From NCBI GenBank assembly GCA_012862575.1, contig BLSF01000058.1, positions 220,666 through 284,665 on the forward strand: DNA of 64,000 nucleotides. Reading direction: 5' to 3'. The position numbers were made by a program, and so were the translations under genes. Below, piece after piece: positions 1 through 10,235 of the stretch. Positions within the stretch are counted from its first letter, which is position 1, and every line of letters starts with the position of its first letter. The notes beneath the pieces were generated by a model. That model did not search any database. It had not been told where the DNA came from and saw only the letters and a list, made by a program, of their open reading frames with translations. This DNA comes from Parietichytrium sp. I65-24A (lineage: Eukaryota > Sar > Bigyra > Thraustochytrida > Thraustochytriidae).

Positions 1-900
1 GACTGTTCTGCGGAACTAGGGCTAGGGTATTCATTCTCGCTTCACATCACAACTCGTTCGAGGAACAGCTGCTTATGCCAATCTCCTAACAAACCATGGA
101 TCAACCAATTGCTATCTCGAAGTATAGCAAAGTCCGTAAATATTCATCCAAGTTAATTGTTACATCTAATCATAAAAATTTGATTGATAAGGCTGAGTAT
201 ATTGTGTTAGACGACCAGGGTCTATAACTAATGATTCTAGTTGATTTACAGCGCGTATTAGTCCGGGCAGCATAGCATCCCTCTACATAATTCCCTATCC
301 GGATGTAATGGATGGCCCATTCCCTTAGTCTTTCCATCCACAATCTCCCCCAGCCACCCATCCCTACTTCTACCTATCCCTTCCTACTCTCCTCCCCGCA
401 CAACTAGCCCCGTCCTATTGCCCACTACCGTCCCTGCTACCCTCTCCCATATCACCCCTCTATCCCTCTAGCACGGCCTACTCCTACCGGCTCAATAGCC
501 AGCACTTACGACCAATGAGTGGCTTGTAGTAACCCGCGTCGTAGCGCCTCATGCGCCAGCCTAGTCCATTCCTTAAGTCCACTTAACACTCCTTAGGGCC
601 ACCCGGCATGGTGGGGAATCCGGTAGCGTCATCCTAGCGCGAAAAGAGGAAAGCGATGCGAGCGCAGAGAGAGAGAATTGGGAGGTTAAGGAGGGTCTAG
701 AACTAGAGGCAGAGAGCGCGAGAATGAGAGGAACGGAGTGAATGGAGCGTAATGGAGAGCGATAGATTTAGAGGGAGATGTAGCGACAAAGTAAGAGGCA
801 ACTGGGGCAGGAAAGCAAGGGTCATAATAGTGTAGCATAGCAAAGGTAGTAAAGGCAGTAAAGGTAGCAAAGGTAGCAAGCAGAGCAGAGCAGAGAGCAG
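1..900. other. non-genic stretch upstream of the P1 gene
   Basis: I see no credible coding frame here. The first 600 bases are AT/CT-mixed with no protein-like frame. From about 645 the plus strand becomes purine-rich, with GA runs near 665-680 and AAAGGTAG-type imperfect repeats at 839-880. This is probably the promoter and 5' leader of the ribosomal protein gene that follows. Confidence 0.5.
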
Positions 901-975
901 TCGCGAAAGAGAGTGCTTAAACTGAGTCACAACGCAGATTGGGATCTCCGCACGTACACGCATCGCAGGAAGACA

Positions 976-1329
976 ATGGACCTCAGCAAGGAGCAGCACG
1001 ACGAGAGCTGCTGCGTCTACGCAGCGCTCATCCTCCAGGACGGAGGCGCAGACATCACCTCGGACAAGCTCTCCGAGCTCATCACCGCCAGCGGCAATGA
1101 GGTGGAGGCCTACTGGCCAGCCCTCTTCGCAGGGCTTCTTGGCAAGGTCGACGTGAACAACCTCATCATGGAGTCCGTCAAGGTGGGAGGCGGCGGCGGC
1201 GGCGGTGCTGCTGGAGGCGCTGCAGGAGGCGCTGCTGCTGAGGAGGAGAAGGAAGAGGAGGTCGAGGAAGAGGAGGTCGATGTTGGTGGAGGTGACCTCT
1301 TCGGAGGCGGCGGCGGCGGTGCATACTAA
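976..1329 (+). CDS. RPLP1: 60S acidic ribosomal stalk protein P1
   Basis: This 117-residue protein matches the eukaryotic P1 protein of the large-subunit lateral stalk, which recruits translation GTPases and pairs with P2 on P0. The N-terminal helical domain (residues about 3-65) has the family pattern CVYAALIL, ITSDKL, ELITASG, then VEAYWPALFA and NLI. It is followed by a Gly/Ala hinge and an acidic Glu-rich segment. The start is the ATG at 976; the frame extends 21 codons further up but those residues are not P1-like. The C-terminus is odd. The near-universal DDDMGFGLFD-type tail, which contacts elongation factors, is replaced by an EEEVDVGGGDLFG stretch, a Gly run and Ala-Tyr. P1 is favoured over P2 because of the WPALFA motif. 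The assignment to the P1/P2 family is secure. Confidence 0.9.
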   Translation: MDLSKEQHDESCCVYAALILQDGGADITSDKLSELITASGNEVEAYWPALFAGLLGKVDVNNLIMESVKVGGGGGGGAAGGAAGGAAAEEEKEEEVEEEEVDVGGGDLFGGGGGGAY

Positions 1330-1746
1330 ATTGCTGAATGGTGGTTTGGTATGGAGCGGCCGGTTTGTTTTTGGCGCGTTGGGGCGTGTCACCCGGTGGC
1401 CCGGTTTGACGGGTGGTGGGGCTCTGCTCTGGCGGTGGAAATAAGCTAGTTTTCGTTTTCCTTTGATTCGTTTTTTTTCTTCTTTTCTTTTTCAGTTCTT
1501 GTTTTGGTTGCGGCGGAGGAATCCGAGTTTTGCACATGTGCGATCTTTCTCCTTCTTGCAGAGACGACTGCTCGTTTTGTCCCTTCATTTCCTTCCGACA
1601 AATGTTCTACATTCTGCTTTTTTGCTGCTGTCATCATGTCAGTCAAAGTTGCTTCTTTGTTGCTGTGATCGTGTCAGTCCAAGCGGAATACAAAGTCCGA
1701 CAGATGTTCTGCTTCTTTGATGTCGTGATCGTGTCAGTCCAAGCGG
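1330..1746. other. 3' region of P1 with a degenerate 60-bp repeat
   Basis: This is non-coding. A block beginning GTGATCGTGTCAGTCCAAG recurs at 1665 and 1725, giving a 60-bp period, and a more diverged relative precedes it near 1633. It runs directly into the larger duplication downstream. Confidence 0.6.
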
Positions 1747-2195
1747 ACTACAAAGTTGCTCAAAGCTGCTGTGAGCGACGTCCGCAACCCTGAGTCTCTT
1801 AGCCAGAGAAAATCTTGCCCGTCATTTGCAATCTGGGCACTTGCTGACGCTCTTGTGGCAACCTTGCTGGTTCTCAAGTTGGCTATCATGGTTTTGGACT
1901 ATCGTCAAATATCTTCAAATCGTCAAGATGTAATGGAATGATCGATCAGCCGGCGATCAACACAAATGGAACTACAAAGTTGCTCAAAGCTGCTATGAGC
2001 GACCTCCGCAACCCTGAGTCTCTTTAGCCAGAGAGAATCTTGCCCGTCATTTGCAATCTGGGCACTTGCTGAGGCTCTTGTGGCAACCTTGCTAGTTCTC
2101 AAGTTGGCTATCATGGTTTTGGACTATCGTCAAATATCTTCAAATCGTCAAGATGTAATGGAACGATCGATCAGCCGGCGATCAACACAAATGGA
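1747..2195. repeat. tandem duplication, two copies of about 224 bp
   Basis: Two head-to-tail copies are visible, 1747-1970 and 1971-2195. Each starts ACTACAAAGTTGCTCAAAG and ends CACAAATGGA. They differ by a handful of substitutions and one inserted T in the second copy. There is no open frame of interest in either. The high identity suggests a recent duplication. Confidence 0.9.
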
Positions 2196-2450
2196 ATTGC
2201 GGCCGGCGTTCGTTGACCAGGCTGTTGTTGAATAGCTCTTTTTGCTTTTACCAAGTATTTGTCAGACGACCAATATTTGTCCTGTGAAGAAAACAATAAA
2301 ATGATGATGATGATGCGGGGGAAATATAACAAAATGGCGATCAATCGACGCTTCAGCACAGACTTTAGGAAACAAAAAGACAAAAACATATGGTAGAAAG
2401 TTATCGTCTCGGCGCGGCTATTAGTCTACAAACACAATTTCTAGTTTCTA

Positions 2451-4484
2451 TTATACAGACGCAGAGTGCTCGAAATACTGCGATCGTTCACTGGACTTGT
2501 TAAATTCGTACTCCAACCAAGCGCGATCCTCCGGGTGGAAATGCAGCACCTCCAAGAGAATTTGGTCCTGGAGATCCCGCTTCTGCAACTTGTCATCCGG
2601 CTTGCTGTCCTCAAACATAAAGAGATTGTCGCAAACAGGCTCATCGTCCGGCTGGTGCAAGGAAGCCAAGTAAGGATGCTTGAGAGCGTCCTCCACGGTG
2701 ATGCGCTTCTCAGGGTCAAACTGGAGCATATCATCAAGAAGACTCAGACACTCCTTGGAGGCTTTGGGGAACAATATGGCCAAGCGCTTTTTGCACTTCA
2801 AGGGCTGATTTCGCATGAACCTTTTCGCCTTGTCACTTGTGATAAAGTTCATGTCAGACTCGGACGGTGTACCTAAAACGTCCGTAATCAGCTGCAGCTG
2901 GTGGATATAATCTTCACCGGGGAACAGCGGCTTGCGGGCGAGCAGCTCTGCGAAAATACAGCCAAGCGCCCACACATCGATCGCCTTGGTGTATTCGCGG
3001 CACGCAAGCATGATCTCCGGGGCTCGGTACCACCGAGTGACAACGTACTCGGTGAGCTCTAGCTTCGAGTCCTCCAGCCCGCGGGCCAGGCCAAAGTCGC
3101 AAACTTTTAAGTCACAGTTGGCGTTCAGCAAGAGGTTGGATGGCTTGAGATCGCGATGAATCACATTTGCGGAGTGAATGTACTTGAGCGCGCGGAGGGT
3201 TTGGTATACAAAGTACTGGATATGGTCCTCTGTCAGTTGCTGTTTCGAATAGATCACACGGTGCAGGTCAGTCTCCATCAGCTCAGACACAATGTAAATG
3301 TCTTCAAAGTCGTTGTACCCTCGAGGCGCGAGGAGGTCCTTGATGTGGATTATGTTTTCATGATCAAAGTGGCGAAGCAATTTAATCTCTCGCAGAATCC
3401 GCTTCGCATCCACGAGGTCTTCAAAGGCGCGAGTCACCTTCTTGATGGCCACCTGCTCCCCTGAGGTGCGATCGTTTGCGCTGATTACCACCCCGTAAGC
3501 ACCGGTGCCCACTGGACGGATCATGGCGTACCGCGTGTCCACCTCGAAAGTCGTCGTAGGGGTCTGGAACTTGTGGGTAGGTCTGCGTTCAAATACAGGG
3601 CGAGCGCTGCCAACTTTTCCGCTGCCTTCGCAGCTACTCGCTCCATCGTCCTTTGACTTGCAGTCTGGACTGGTTCGCGGAGCGTCCGATGCCCAAGAGT
3701 CCTTGGCCATAGATGCAAAGCTTGTGTCTCCGGCAGACGAGCTTGCCGGATGGGAGACTTGACTACTTTGCGACACAGGTTGTGGCGGCGCTGCGGCTGT
3801 GCTGTAGATATTCTTGGTAGATGTCTGTGACTGTTGTTCCTGCTGCTCATCAGTTTGATCTTTGTCCTTCTCTACCTCCATGTTGACGTCATCCCCGTCG
3901 TCGATGGAGAAAGAGGTCAAACTCCGCGACACATCTGAACTCTTGATGCTGTTTGATCCCGTCAAACTACTGCTGCTCCGCCTCCGATGTTTTAAGCGCT
4001 TGAAAATACCGCCTCCACGGCTCGTCCCACTTGCAGAGGTGTTAGACTTGCTCTCCTCTTCGTGGAATGACCTGCCGTCCTCCTCGTTCAACTTTTGCTG
4101 GAATCTCGCGTCTGCCTCCGCTTTGGCGTCCGTCAGGCTCTTCGTCCCACTGGAGCCTTTCTCCGTCTTCGCCAGCTGAATAGACTTGTTCAGGGTATCG
4201 AGCCACCGGCTCTGCAGCTCCGCTGACTCTGCGCAGATGATGAGCACGAGCCTATTCGTCGACAGCTCCATGCTGTTCGGCTTGTAGTGCGACACTTTGA
4301 CAAACGCATCGCCCGTGATCATTATCTCCCCCCGCGGTTTCGCGTCCCCCGCGGCTCGAAAGTAACGGAGCACCGTCCCATCCAGCACGAAATACCTACG
4401 TTTCCAGCCCCGTCCGGCCTTCACCGTGCGCTTCACCAGGTACCCTTCTAACCGCACTTTCCTCTCCATGTCGCCAATCATCAT
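2451..4484 (-). CDS. MAP kinase (TEY type) with N-terminal PH domain
   Basis: This 677-residue protein kinase belongs to the ERK-type MAP kinases. Residues about 6-105 form a pleckstrin homology domain (EGYLVKR, then WKRRYFVLDG, ending in SRWLDTL), which would bind phosphoinositides or a partner at membranes. A low-complexity Ser/Gln/Asp-rich linker follows to about residue 310, with a basic RLKHRRRSSSS patch. The kinase domain has the glycine loop GTGAYGVV, the VAIKK lysine, the catalytic HRDLKPSN, DFGLA, the dual-phosphorylation TEY and the MAPK signature RWYRAPEIML. An acidic C-terminal stretch resembles a common docking domain. The start chosen is the first ATG (4484). The frame continues upstream only through non-ATG codons. 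The kinase assignment is certain; which MAPK subclass it belongs to is not. Confidence 0.93.
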   Translation of the reverse strand: MMIGDMERKVRLEGYLVKRTVKAGRGWKRRYFVLDGTVLRYFRAAGDAKPRGEIMITGDAFVKVSHYKPNSMELSTNRLVLIICAESAELQSRWLDTLNKSIQLAKTEKGSSGTKSLTDAKAEADARFQQKLNEEDGRSFHEEESKSNTSASGTSRGGGIFKRLKHRRRSSSSLTGSNSIKSSDVSRSLTSFSIDDGDDVNMEVEKDKDQTDEQQEQQSQTSTKNIYSTAAAPPQPVSQSSQVSHPASSSAGDTSFASMAKDSWASDAPRTSPDCKSKDDGASSCEGSGKVGSARPVFERRPTHKFQTPTTTFEVDTRYAMIRPVGTGAYGVVISANDRTSGEQVAIKKVTRAFEDLVDAKRILREIKLLRHFDHENIIHIKDLLAPRGYNDFEDIYIVSELMETDLHRVIYSKQQLTEDHIQYFVYQTLRALKYIHSANVIHRDLKPSNLLLNANCDLKVCDFGLARGLEDSKLELTEYVVTRWYRAPEIMLACREYTKAIDVWALGCIFAELLARKPLFPGEDYIHQLQLITDVLGTPSESDMNFITSDKAKRFMRNQPLKCKKRLAILFPKASKECLSLLDDMLQFDPEKRITVEDALKHPYLASLHQPDDEPVCDNLFMFEDSKPDDKLQKRDLQDQILLEVLHFHPEDRAWLEYEFNKSSERSQYFEHSASV

Positions 4485-4639
4485 CCTCGCTCGGCTTCTC
4501 CCGCCCCAGCTCCCTCCGGGCCGCGCGCCCGAAACAACTTGGCAAGTGCGAGCGAGGCGTGCGAAGCTTGCGAAAATCAAGCAAAGAGAAAAGAGGACAA
4601 CACAACGCCGCGCGACACACGGAACGAACGGCGAGCCAA

Positions 4640-6614
4640 GAACAGTCAAGTAGTCGAGTAGTCAAGGTCCCTTGGCGCTCTACAACCTGTGCGAGGCTCA
4701 AAGCAAAGTATCCGCCACTCCGCGCGCGCCTGTCTTCTGCTGCTCCCTCAATCTGACACTTGTGCGACTCCAACGAGTCTCCATTCGAAAGCCACTGTGA
4801 CTTCCGAGACGGAAGAGAGAGAGATAGACAGAGAGACAGAGAGACAGAGAGAGAGAGAGAGAGTGCTAGCAAGCACACAGCACATCGACGGCGCGGTGCG
4901 GTTAGATCCGAACGTAGACGGGCGTAGACCGGAGAGTGCGTTCGCTGTAGACAACTGGTACCAGAACGAACAAGTCGCTCTCCGACGAGGCTCCTAAATT
5001 AGCGATGTCGTAAGAGCCAACTCTCTGCGCTCTCTGCGCTCTGCACTGAAGACTGAATGAACACTCAGGACTGACTGGCAGAAAGACCACATTCCAGAGA
5101 AATGGATGTCTTCGCCACTTTTCTTTTTCTTTCTCTTTCACTTTCGCTTTCTCACCTCCCGCCGTGCGCGCTCTCCCCACGGGACGGCCGGACATGAGCA
5201 TTCCATCCTGTCCCATCCTATCCGCTGCCTCACTACTGCTACACTGCTACATTTCGCGTTCAAAGCTTCATCGCCAAAGGTCAATTATTAAATAATCAAA
5301 CAAACAACAAACAAACAAACAAGCAAACAAACGTTGAATGAAGGTGGCATCGGAGCGGGACGCGTTAGTGTAAGACAAACGAAAGTCAAGTTGTCCGTCC
5401 ATCAAAGTCACAATTCACTGTCAAATTCTATTTTTATAATTCTCTCCGCCTTTTCCTCTCTCTCCTCTCTCTTTCTCTTTCTTCGATGAGCACTGAATTT
5501 GATTGATTGATTGACTGATTGTTGACTTGATTGATTAGAATTTAGATAGATTCTGTGCTCAGCTGCGCGACTTTTCCGCGTTTCCAAACTAATTAGATGA
5601 TGTTCACATCCAATGTGGGACGGAGTTACTTTTCACTCCCGCCCGACTACCTTTACCCATAGCCGTCGACAATAACACAGGGATGATAAGGGATTCGCTA
5701 CTAGGTTGGCTAGGATTAGGTTAAAGTGCGATGTACTGTCTCCTGTCCATAATGGTGTTACAAGGGCTGTTATGTAGCTCTAGTTATCGCTATTTATAGT
5801 TCCATTTTGCTTGTATTCATGTAACAGCTGATTGCTAGTGTTATTTTTAAATAGTCGGTATGTAGGCAAGTAGCAGTGGTTGGGAGAGAAAAGGGTTCAA
5901 TTATTGGTCGTCCGAATTGAAGATGGCCATCACGGCCAGTGAAGCTTTGCAACACAAGAGAAGAAGAGAAGCAAGCTACGAAAGCAAGCAGCCATGGAAG
6001 GATGGCAGGCTGGACTTGAAAAGCGCGCGCGTCTTTCATAGCTTCCGGGCCGAGTCATGGATGTGAGCGAATGTTGTGCAACGTATGCGCCGGGCGACTA
6101 TTAGGCGCGGTAGTAGCTCGGTGCTACGCCTCCGAACGGATTTATTTCCTGGGCCATCGCGAGATGAAGGTGCAACGAAACTTGGGAGACGCATTTCGAC
6201 CCTTCCAAGTTAAAGAATCACAGCGCGATTGATCGATCGATGGGCAGCTAGCCTTTGGAAAGCTTCTGTGCAGTGGTAGCTACGAAGCTGGGCCGGGGCC
6301 GTAGCACGATTCAATGTCTGTGTTGTTACGAAGCTACCACTGTGTATAGTGAGCGCTTTCTTACCTGACTCTGCGTGCATGAGGTCTCATGGGTGGAGGC
6401 AAAGCTCCGTGCTTGTCTAAACAAGAAGATCAATCAAGACAGAACTAGGAGGCTAGTCGTGTTTGTAGAGAGCCCGCAAACAGCGGCGACTTCCGCCACA
6501 AGGTGAAGTGGTTGCGGGCTAGCTTTGGTCACGGCTGCAGGTCGATACGACGGTATCGACGAGGCTTGCAGCAAGAGCGCACAGGCGCCGTGACAGACTG
6601 CGCTGCTCGAAAAG
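4640..6614. other. intergenic region between divergent MAPK and NHL genes
   Basis: I see no supported gene. The interval holds a GA/GACA microsatellite at about 4806-4862, which reads as CT-rich on the MAPK sense strand. It also holds a CAAA-type microsatellite near 5297-5333 and ATTG-type repeats near 5497-5540. The rest is mixed sequence with many stops in all frames. Confidence 0.5.
4806..4862. repeat. GA/GACA microsatellite upstream of the MAPK gene
   Basis: A run of GAGA and GACAGAGA units is visible by eye. It lies about 320-380 bp upstream of the kinase start codon, in its likely promoter or leader. Confidence 0.85.
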
Positions 6615-7252
6615 ATGTTTGCTCGCCTTGGGGAGTTTCAAGTAAGTGCGCAAGTGGCTTTTGACGATTGCATGCGGTCAAGAAGCTGACAACGGAGGAC
6701 GGAAAGATCCCTTTCGGAACAGCTATCATGGAAGACGGGACGACATTTCTCTCAGACACCAATGGCAATAGGATCCAGTCGTTCACCATTGATGGCGAGG
6801 AGATCTTCTCCGTTGGAAAAAGGGGCAATATGCCAGGCAGCTTTGACTCCCCCAGGGGGATTTGCATGGTTGGCAGGGATATGTTCGCTGTTGCCGATAC
6901 AGGAAATGCACGCTTGCAACTCCTGCGCTGCGGCTCCGGGCGGCCGGTTCGAACCATCTCCAGTGGCCAACTTAGACGGCCCTGGGATGTGGCTTACTCG
7001 CCAGATGGGTACCTTTTCGTGGCGGATATGAAGCTGAGCGAAGTTGTCGTGTTTACGGCGAAAGGCGAGCTCGTTCACAAATTTCCTTCGCAACATTTTG
7101 AAAGCCCGTGCCGCATCGAGTATCACTCGCACACGAAAATGATTCACGTTGCGGACCGGCAAAACACGAGGGTCCACACTCTGGACCCGAGCCCCGGTAA
7201 ACTTGCGTACAAGGGAAGCAGAGACCTTGACTTGCACGCCAAGCCATGGTAA
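6615..7252 (+). CDS. NHL-repeat (six-bladed propeller type) protein, short
   Basis: The region from 6683 encodes about four NHL repeats, seen as recurring blades: FLSDTNGNRIQSF, FAVADTGNARLQLL, LFVADMKLSEVVVF and IHVADRQNTRVH. These fold into beta-propellers that bind proteins or RNA. The frame at 6683 has no good ATG of its own. An ATG at 6615 encodes MFARLGEFQ and is followed by a consensus donor GTAAGT at 6642. Splicing to an AG at 6681-6682 would remove 41 nt in phase and give a protein of about 199 residues. That intron is shorter than the others in this window, so the 5' model is tentative. The stop at 7250-7252 also overlaps a GTAAGC donor-like site, so a further exon is possible. Four blades are fewer than a closed propeller needs. 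The protein may be incomplete or may multimerise. The family is fairly sure, the gene ends are not. Confidence 0.6.
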
Positions 7253-8886
7253 GCCTTGCTCGTTTTCGAAGGGCATTTTTCTTGCTGTTCCTTCCGAGTC
7301 AAATAACTACGCTTGGCTATGTACTTGGCTATCAGCGTGGGAGAATAGCTCAGTTGTTCGCTGTTGTCGCTGCGCTTGCGTCCTGCGACAGACGAACAAA
7401 GGAACTCGCCGGTGTGCGCGGCGCACACGGCTCGACTGTAAACTTTGAAATCATCTTTCGCGGCAAGTGTTCTAACCGGAGGCCCTGGTAATCGATGATA
7501 TTGATCATTGCCGATCGTTAAACGGCCTTGACGGGCGAGACGAAAGTGAGCAATAAAAAATTAGGTCCTAGTTCTCTTCTTGACTTTCTTTCATTCACAG
7601 ATTCAGAGATGCTGTACAGACTCACGGTCAAGTAGCTTGCTGTTTACAAAACTTTGTTCTCAAAGTGTAAGCGAGGGCTTTCCTTCTTTGCGTGGCGTCC
7701 CTCTCTCTTTCGGCGCTCTCACTCATGCTGCGAACGCGGTGTGCTACTCATACTCTCTCTGACTCTGTCTCTGTCTGCCTTTCTTGAATGACGTAAAGAC
7801 TTTAAAGACGACTCGCACGGCTCACATGTCAAGAGATGTGGCGCCGTGGAGAGACTGACTACAAAGTCGCTGACTGCCAGTGCAAACATGTCCAAACTGC
7901 GAAAACAAAAACAAGTTCACAGCACTTGTCCCTCTTGTCATCTGCAAGCACTCCTACTATGCACGCCGATCCGGCGTGCCAAGTGGATGGCGAATGTTTC
8001 CTCTCCGGCAACAGCAAGTGTACCTCGCAAGCGTTTGTGATTCACTGTCAATCAGTCAATCTCAATCAATCAAGGATAAAAAGTAAAGTCTGCAGGAGAT
8101 CTTGGCAGGCTGGCGATCCCATGGTAGTGGAATGCAGAGAGCAGGGAGTGCAGTGCACTGCAGGCATCGTTTGTCAGGGTGAGAGAATCGCCCGATTCTC
8201 ACGCATTCTCAAACGCCCTGCAGCCCCTTACTCGCCAGCGCTCAGAGATGATGTGCATGCTGCCAGGGAGATCGCGAAGAACAAAAGGATATGACAGAGA
8301 GTTCAACGCCACTCCCATATAAAACAAAACTAACTGCAAACCAACAGTAAGCAAAGGTGCACACGTTGCTAATAGCTACACCTCACACCTCACGCCTCTC
8401 CCGACCCTGAGGCATGGAGTGAGAGGTCCATGATTGTAAGATTATTCGCTGCTGCCAAACAAAACTTTGAGCGTGAACCAAAGCCTGCCTTGGGGATAGG
8501 CGTCGACCAGCTGCCATTGCCATTGCCTTCGCCTTCCATTTCGCACTCGCACTCGGACTCTATGAAGCTTTTCTTCTTCAAACGGTTCAGGACGGTGTGC
8601 GCATTTGCAGTGTCGTTTTACATAGCGGCGAGGATAGAAACGGTGCGCACCACTTCTTTCTTTCCTTGCTTCCTTAGCTTGCCGCCTTTTCACGTTCTCT
8701 CCTCCACGCACTTCACCCATCTTCACCCTCTGAGTCTGAGACTGGGTAACCTTTGTAGTCTCATGTAAAATTTTCGACAGTCTGCACTTGTGTGGAGCCG
8801 AATGAGACAGTGGCAATTCCCCAACTCGGCGCGTCGAAACGACTTGGCACTCGTGTGAAGACTCGCGGAGCTAGCAATCTATCATC
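7253..8886. other. non-genic stretch between NHL and START-like genes
   Basis: No frame here looks like a protein. The longest (7836-8294, 152 codons) has shadow-like composition and no recognisable motif. The final 250 bases before 8887 are presumably the promoter and leader of the next gene. Confidence 0.45.
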
Positions 8887-9855
8887 ATGACGGTCTCGGA
8901 AGAACTCGCTGCCGTGGAGGACAGGCGACAGTCTCTGCTGGCTGCCAAGTTGAACCTGGAGAAAGCTCGCGTTGAGCAGGCCAAGCACGCAAATGTGTAC
9001 GCCAAGACTGGCGCCGAGAAGGTCAGGGCGGCTGGACAAGAGATACAGCTTGAATCCACCAAGAAATGGTACAACTTTTGGGAGAAGGCTTCCCGAGCTC
9101 CGCGCAACTTGACTCTCAGCACTGGAAAGTCCATGGCCTGGGACCAGGCAGCAAAGCAGATGCTCGCCGAAGTTAAGACAGCGTTCATCGATGTTCCTGC
9201 CAACATGATCAAGATCACCAAGGACCTCCCTGTTGAACCACGGAATGTTCTTCTCACTCAGATCCGCGCTGAGCAACAAGGAAGCAGCAACTCTAAAGTG
9301 GTTTACATGCGCGAGCACTACACATTCCGCGGAGGCAAGACTTACTTGTTTCATCAGGTCAAGTCGTATGGCCCATCCATGATCGCACCACGCGATGCTG
9401 CCGTGTTTCTCACCTGGGAGGAGGCTGAGGACGGTGTGATCACCGTCGCTGCCCGTTCTGTTGACGGAAGCATTCGCGCAAAGGCTCTTCCAAACGTTGT
9501 TCGTGGTGCTGTCATGTTGTTTGGCATGCAAATCAAGCCAAAAACTGTCGTAAAGTCCAAGTTCTTGGTTGGTGGCTCCGAGGTCGAAGGCAGTGAGGTT
9601 ACAATCATCTCCGAAGCAAAGTTGAACGGTCTTGTGCCTGGCTTTGTCGCCAAGGAGCTTGTTCGCATGGAACTGTCAGCCTATCTTGCAAATGTGGAGT
9701 CTGTCTCTGCGAAGCTAGTCAGCGAAGGCGTCCTCGAAGATATGATCAACAAGTACGTGGTCTATCCAGACGGCCCAGACGAGGACGACGAGGACGAGGA
9801 GGAGGATGAGAAAGCTGGAGCTGACGAAGAGCCAGCGCCTGCAGATGACAATTAA
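8887..9855 (+). CDS. START/SRPBCC-like lipid-binding protein with acidic tail
   Basis: This is a 322-residue soluble protein. Residues about 1-60 are predicted coiled-coil, with charged heptads (VEDRRQSLLAAKLNLEKAR). Residues about 75-280 resemble a START-type helix-grip domain as seen in stramenopile proteins: a central RDAAVFLTWEE strand, a VAARSVDG strand, and a C-terminal helix region LNGLVPGFVAKELVRMEL that would close the lipid pocket. The last 30 residues are almost entirely Asp/Glu (DEDDEDEEEDE). No signal peptide or membrane segment is visible. The assignment rests on pattern resemblance and not on a signature motif, so the domain is moderately supported and the ligand unknown. The gene is convergent with the prolyl hydroxylase downstream. 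Confidence 0.6.
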   Translation: MTVSEELAAVEDRRQSLLAAKLNLEKARVEQAKHANVYAKTGAEKVRAAGQEIQLESTKKWYNFWEKASRAPRNLTLSTGKSMAWDQAAKQMLAEVKTAFIDVPANMIKITKDLPVEPRNVLLTQIRAEQQGSSNSKVVYMREHYTFRGGKTYLFHQVKSYGPSMIAPRDAAVFLTWEEAEDGVITVAARSVDGSIRAKALPNVVRGAVMLFGMQIKPKTVVKSKFLVGGSEVEGSEVTIISEAKLNGLVPGFVAKELVRMELSAYLANVESVSAKLVSEGVLEDMINKYVVYPDGPDEDDEDEEEDEKAGADEEPAPADDN

Positions 9856-10235
9856 TTTTCTTGTTGATAATGGCAGACCGCACGATTTCTTGATAAGCTT
9901 AAGCCCGACTTCAAAAGGATCTGAGCTAGCCGTTTCAAGGAGCAAGAATGAAGGCATGTCATTCAAGGGCTTCACCTGTTGCCTTTTCACGTTGGTACTT
10001 GTCTTTACTGATGCAGCACGACGATTCAAAGTGTACCTGGTATAAAGAGATTTGTCTTGAGGTACCGCAGCAGGCTCAAGCGCGGATTCAACATTTGAGT
10101 AGTAAATTTGCAACGCAATCGCGCCAAGCATACTTTGTGAAAATAAAATATCAAAATCGACACTCTATATATACTCAACATGTTGTGGGCGATAGTATTA
10201 TTAGCGAAAACAAAGAGCGAGCACTTGCGTGTTGC

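Noticed and set aside
703-1392. 229-codon antisense frame opposite the P1 gene
   Set aside because: Leu/Ser/Ala-rich composition is a mirror of the Gly/Glu codons of P1, with no domain.
4485-4649. 55-residue extension of the MAPK with a hydrophobic stretch
   Set aside because: It has no ATG (TTG start) and lies in the leader, so it is not evidence of a membrane anchor.
6940-6960. GGTTCGAACC phrase resembling a tRNA T-loop
   Set aside because: It is inside the NHL coding frame and no cloverleaf can be built around it.
7836-8294. 152-codon plus-strand frame
   Set aside because: No recognisable pattern; looks like chance in non-coding sequence.
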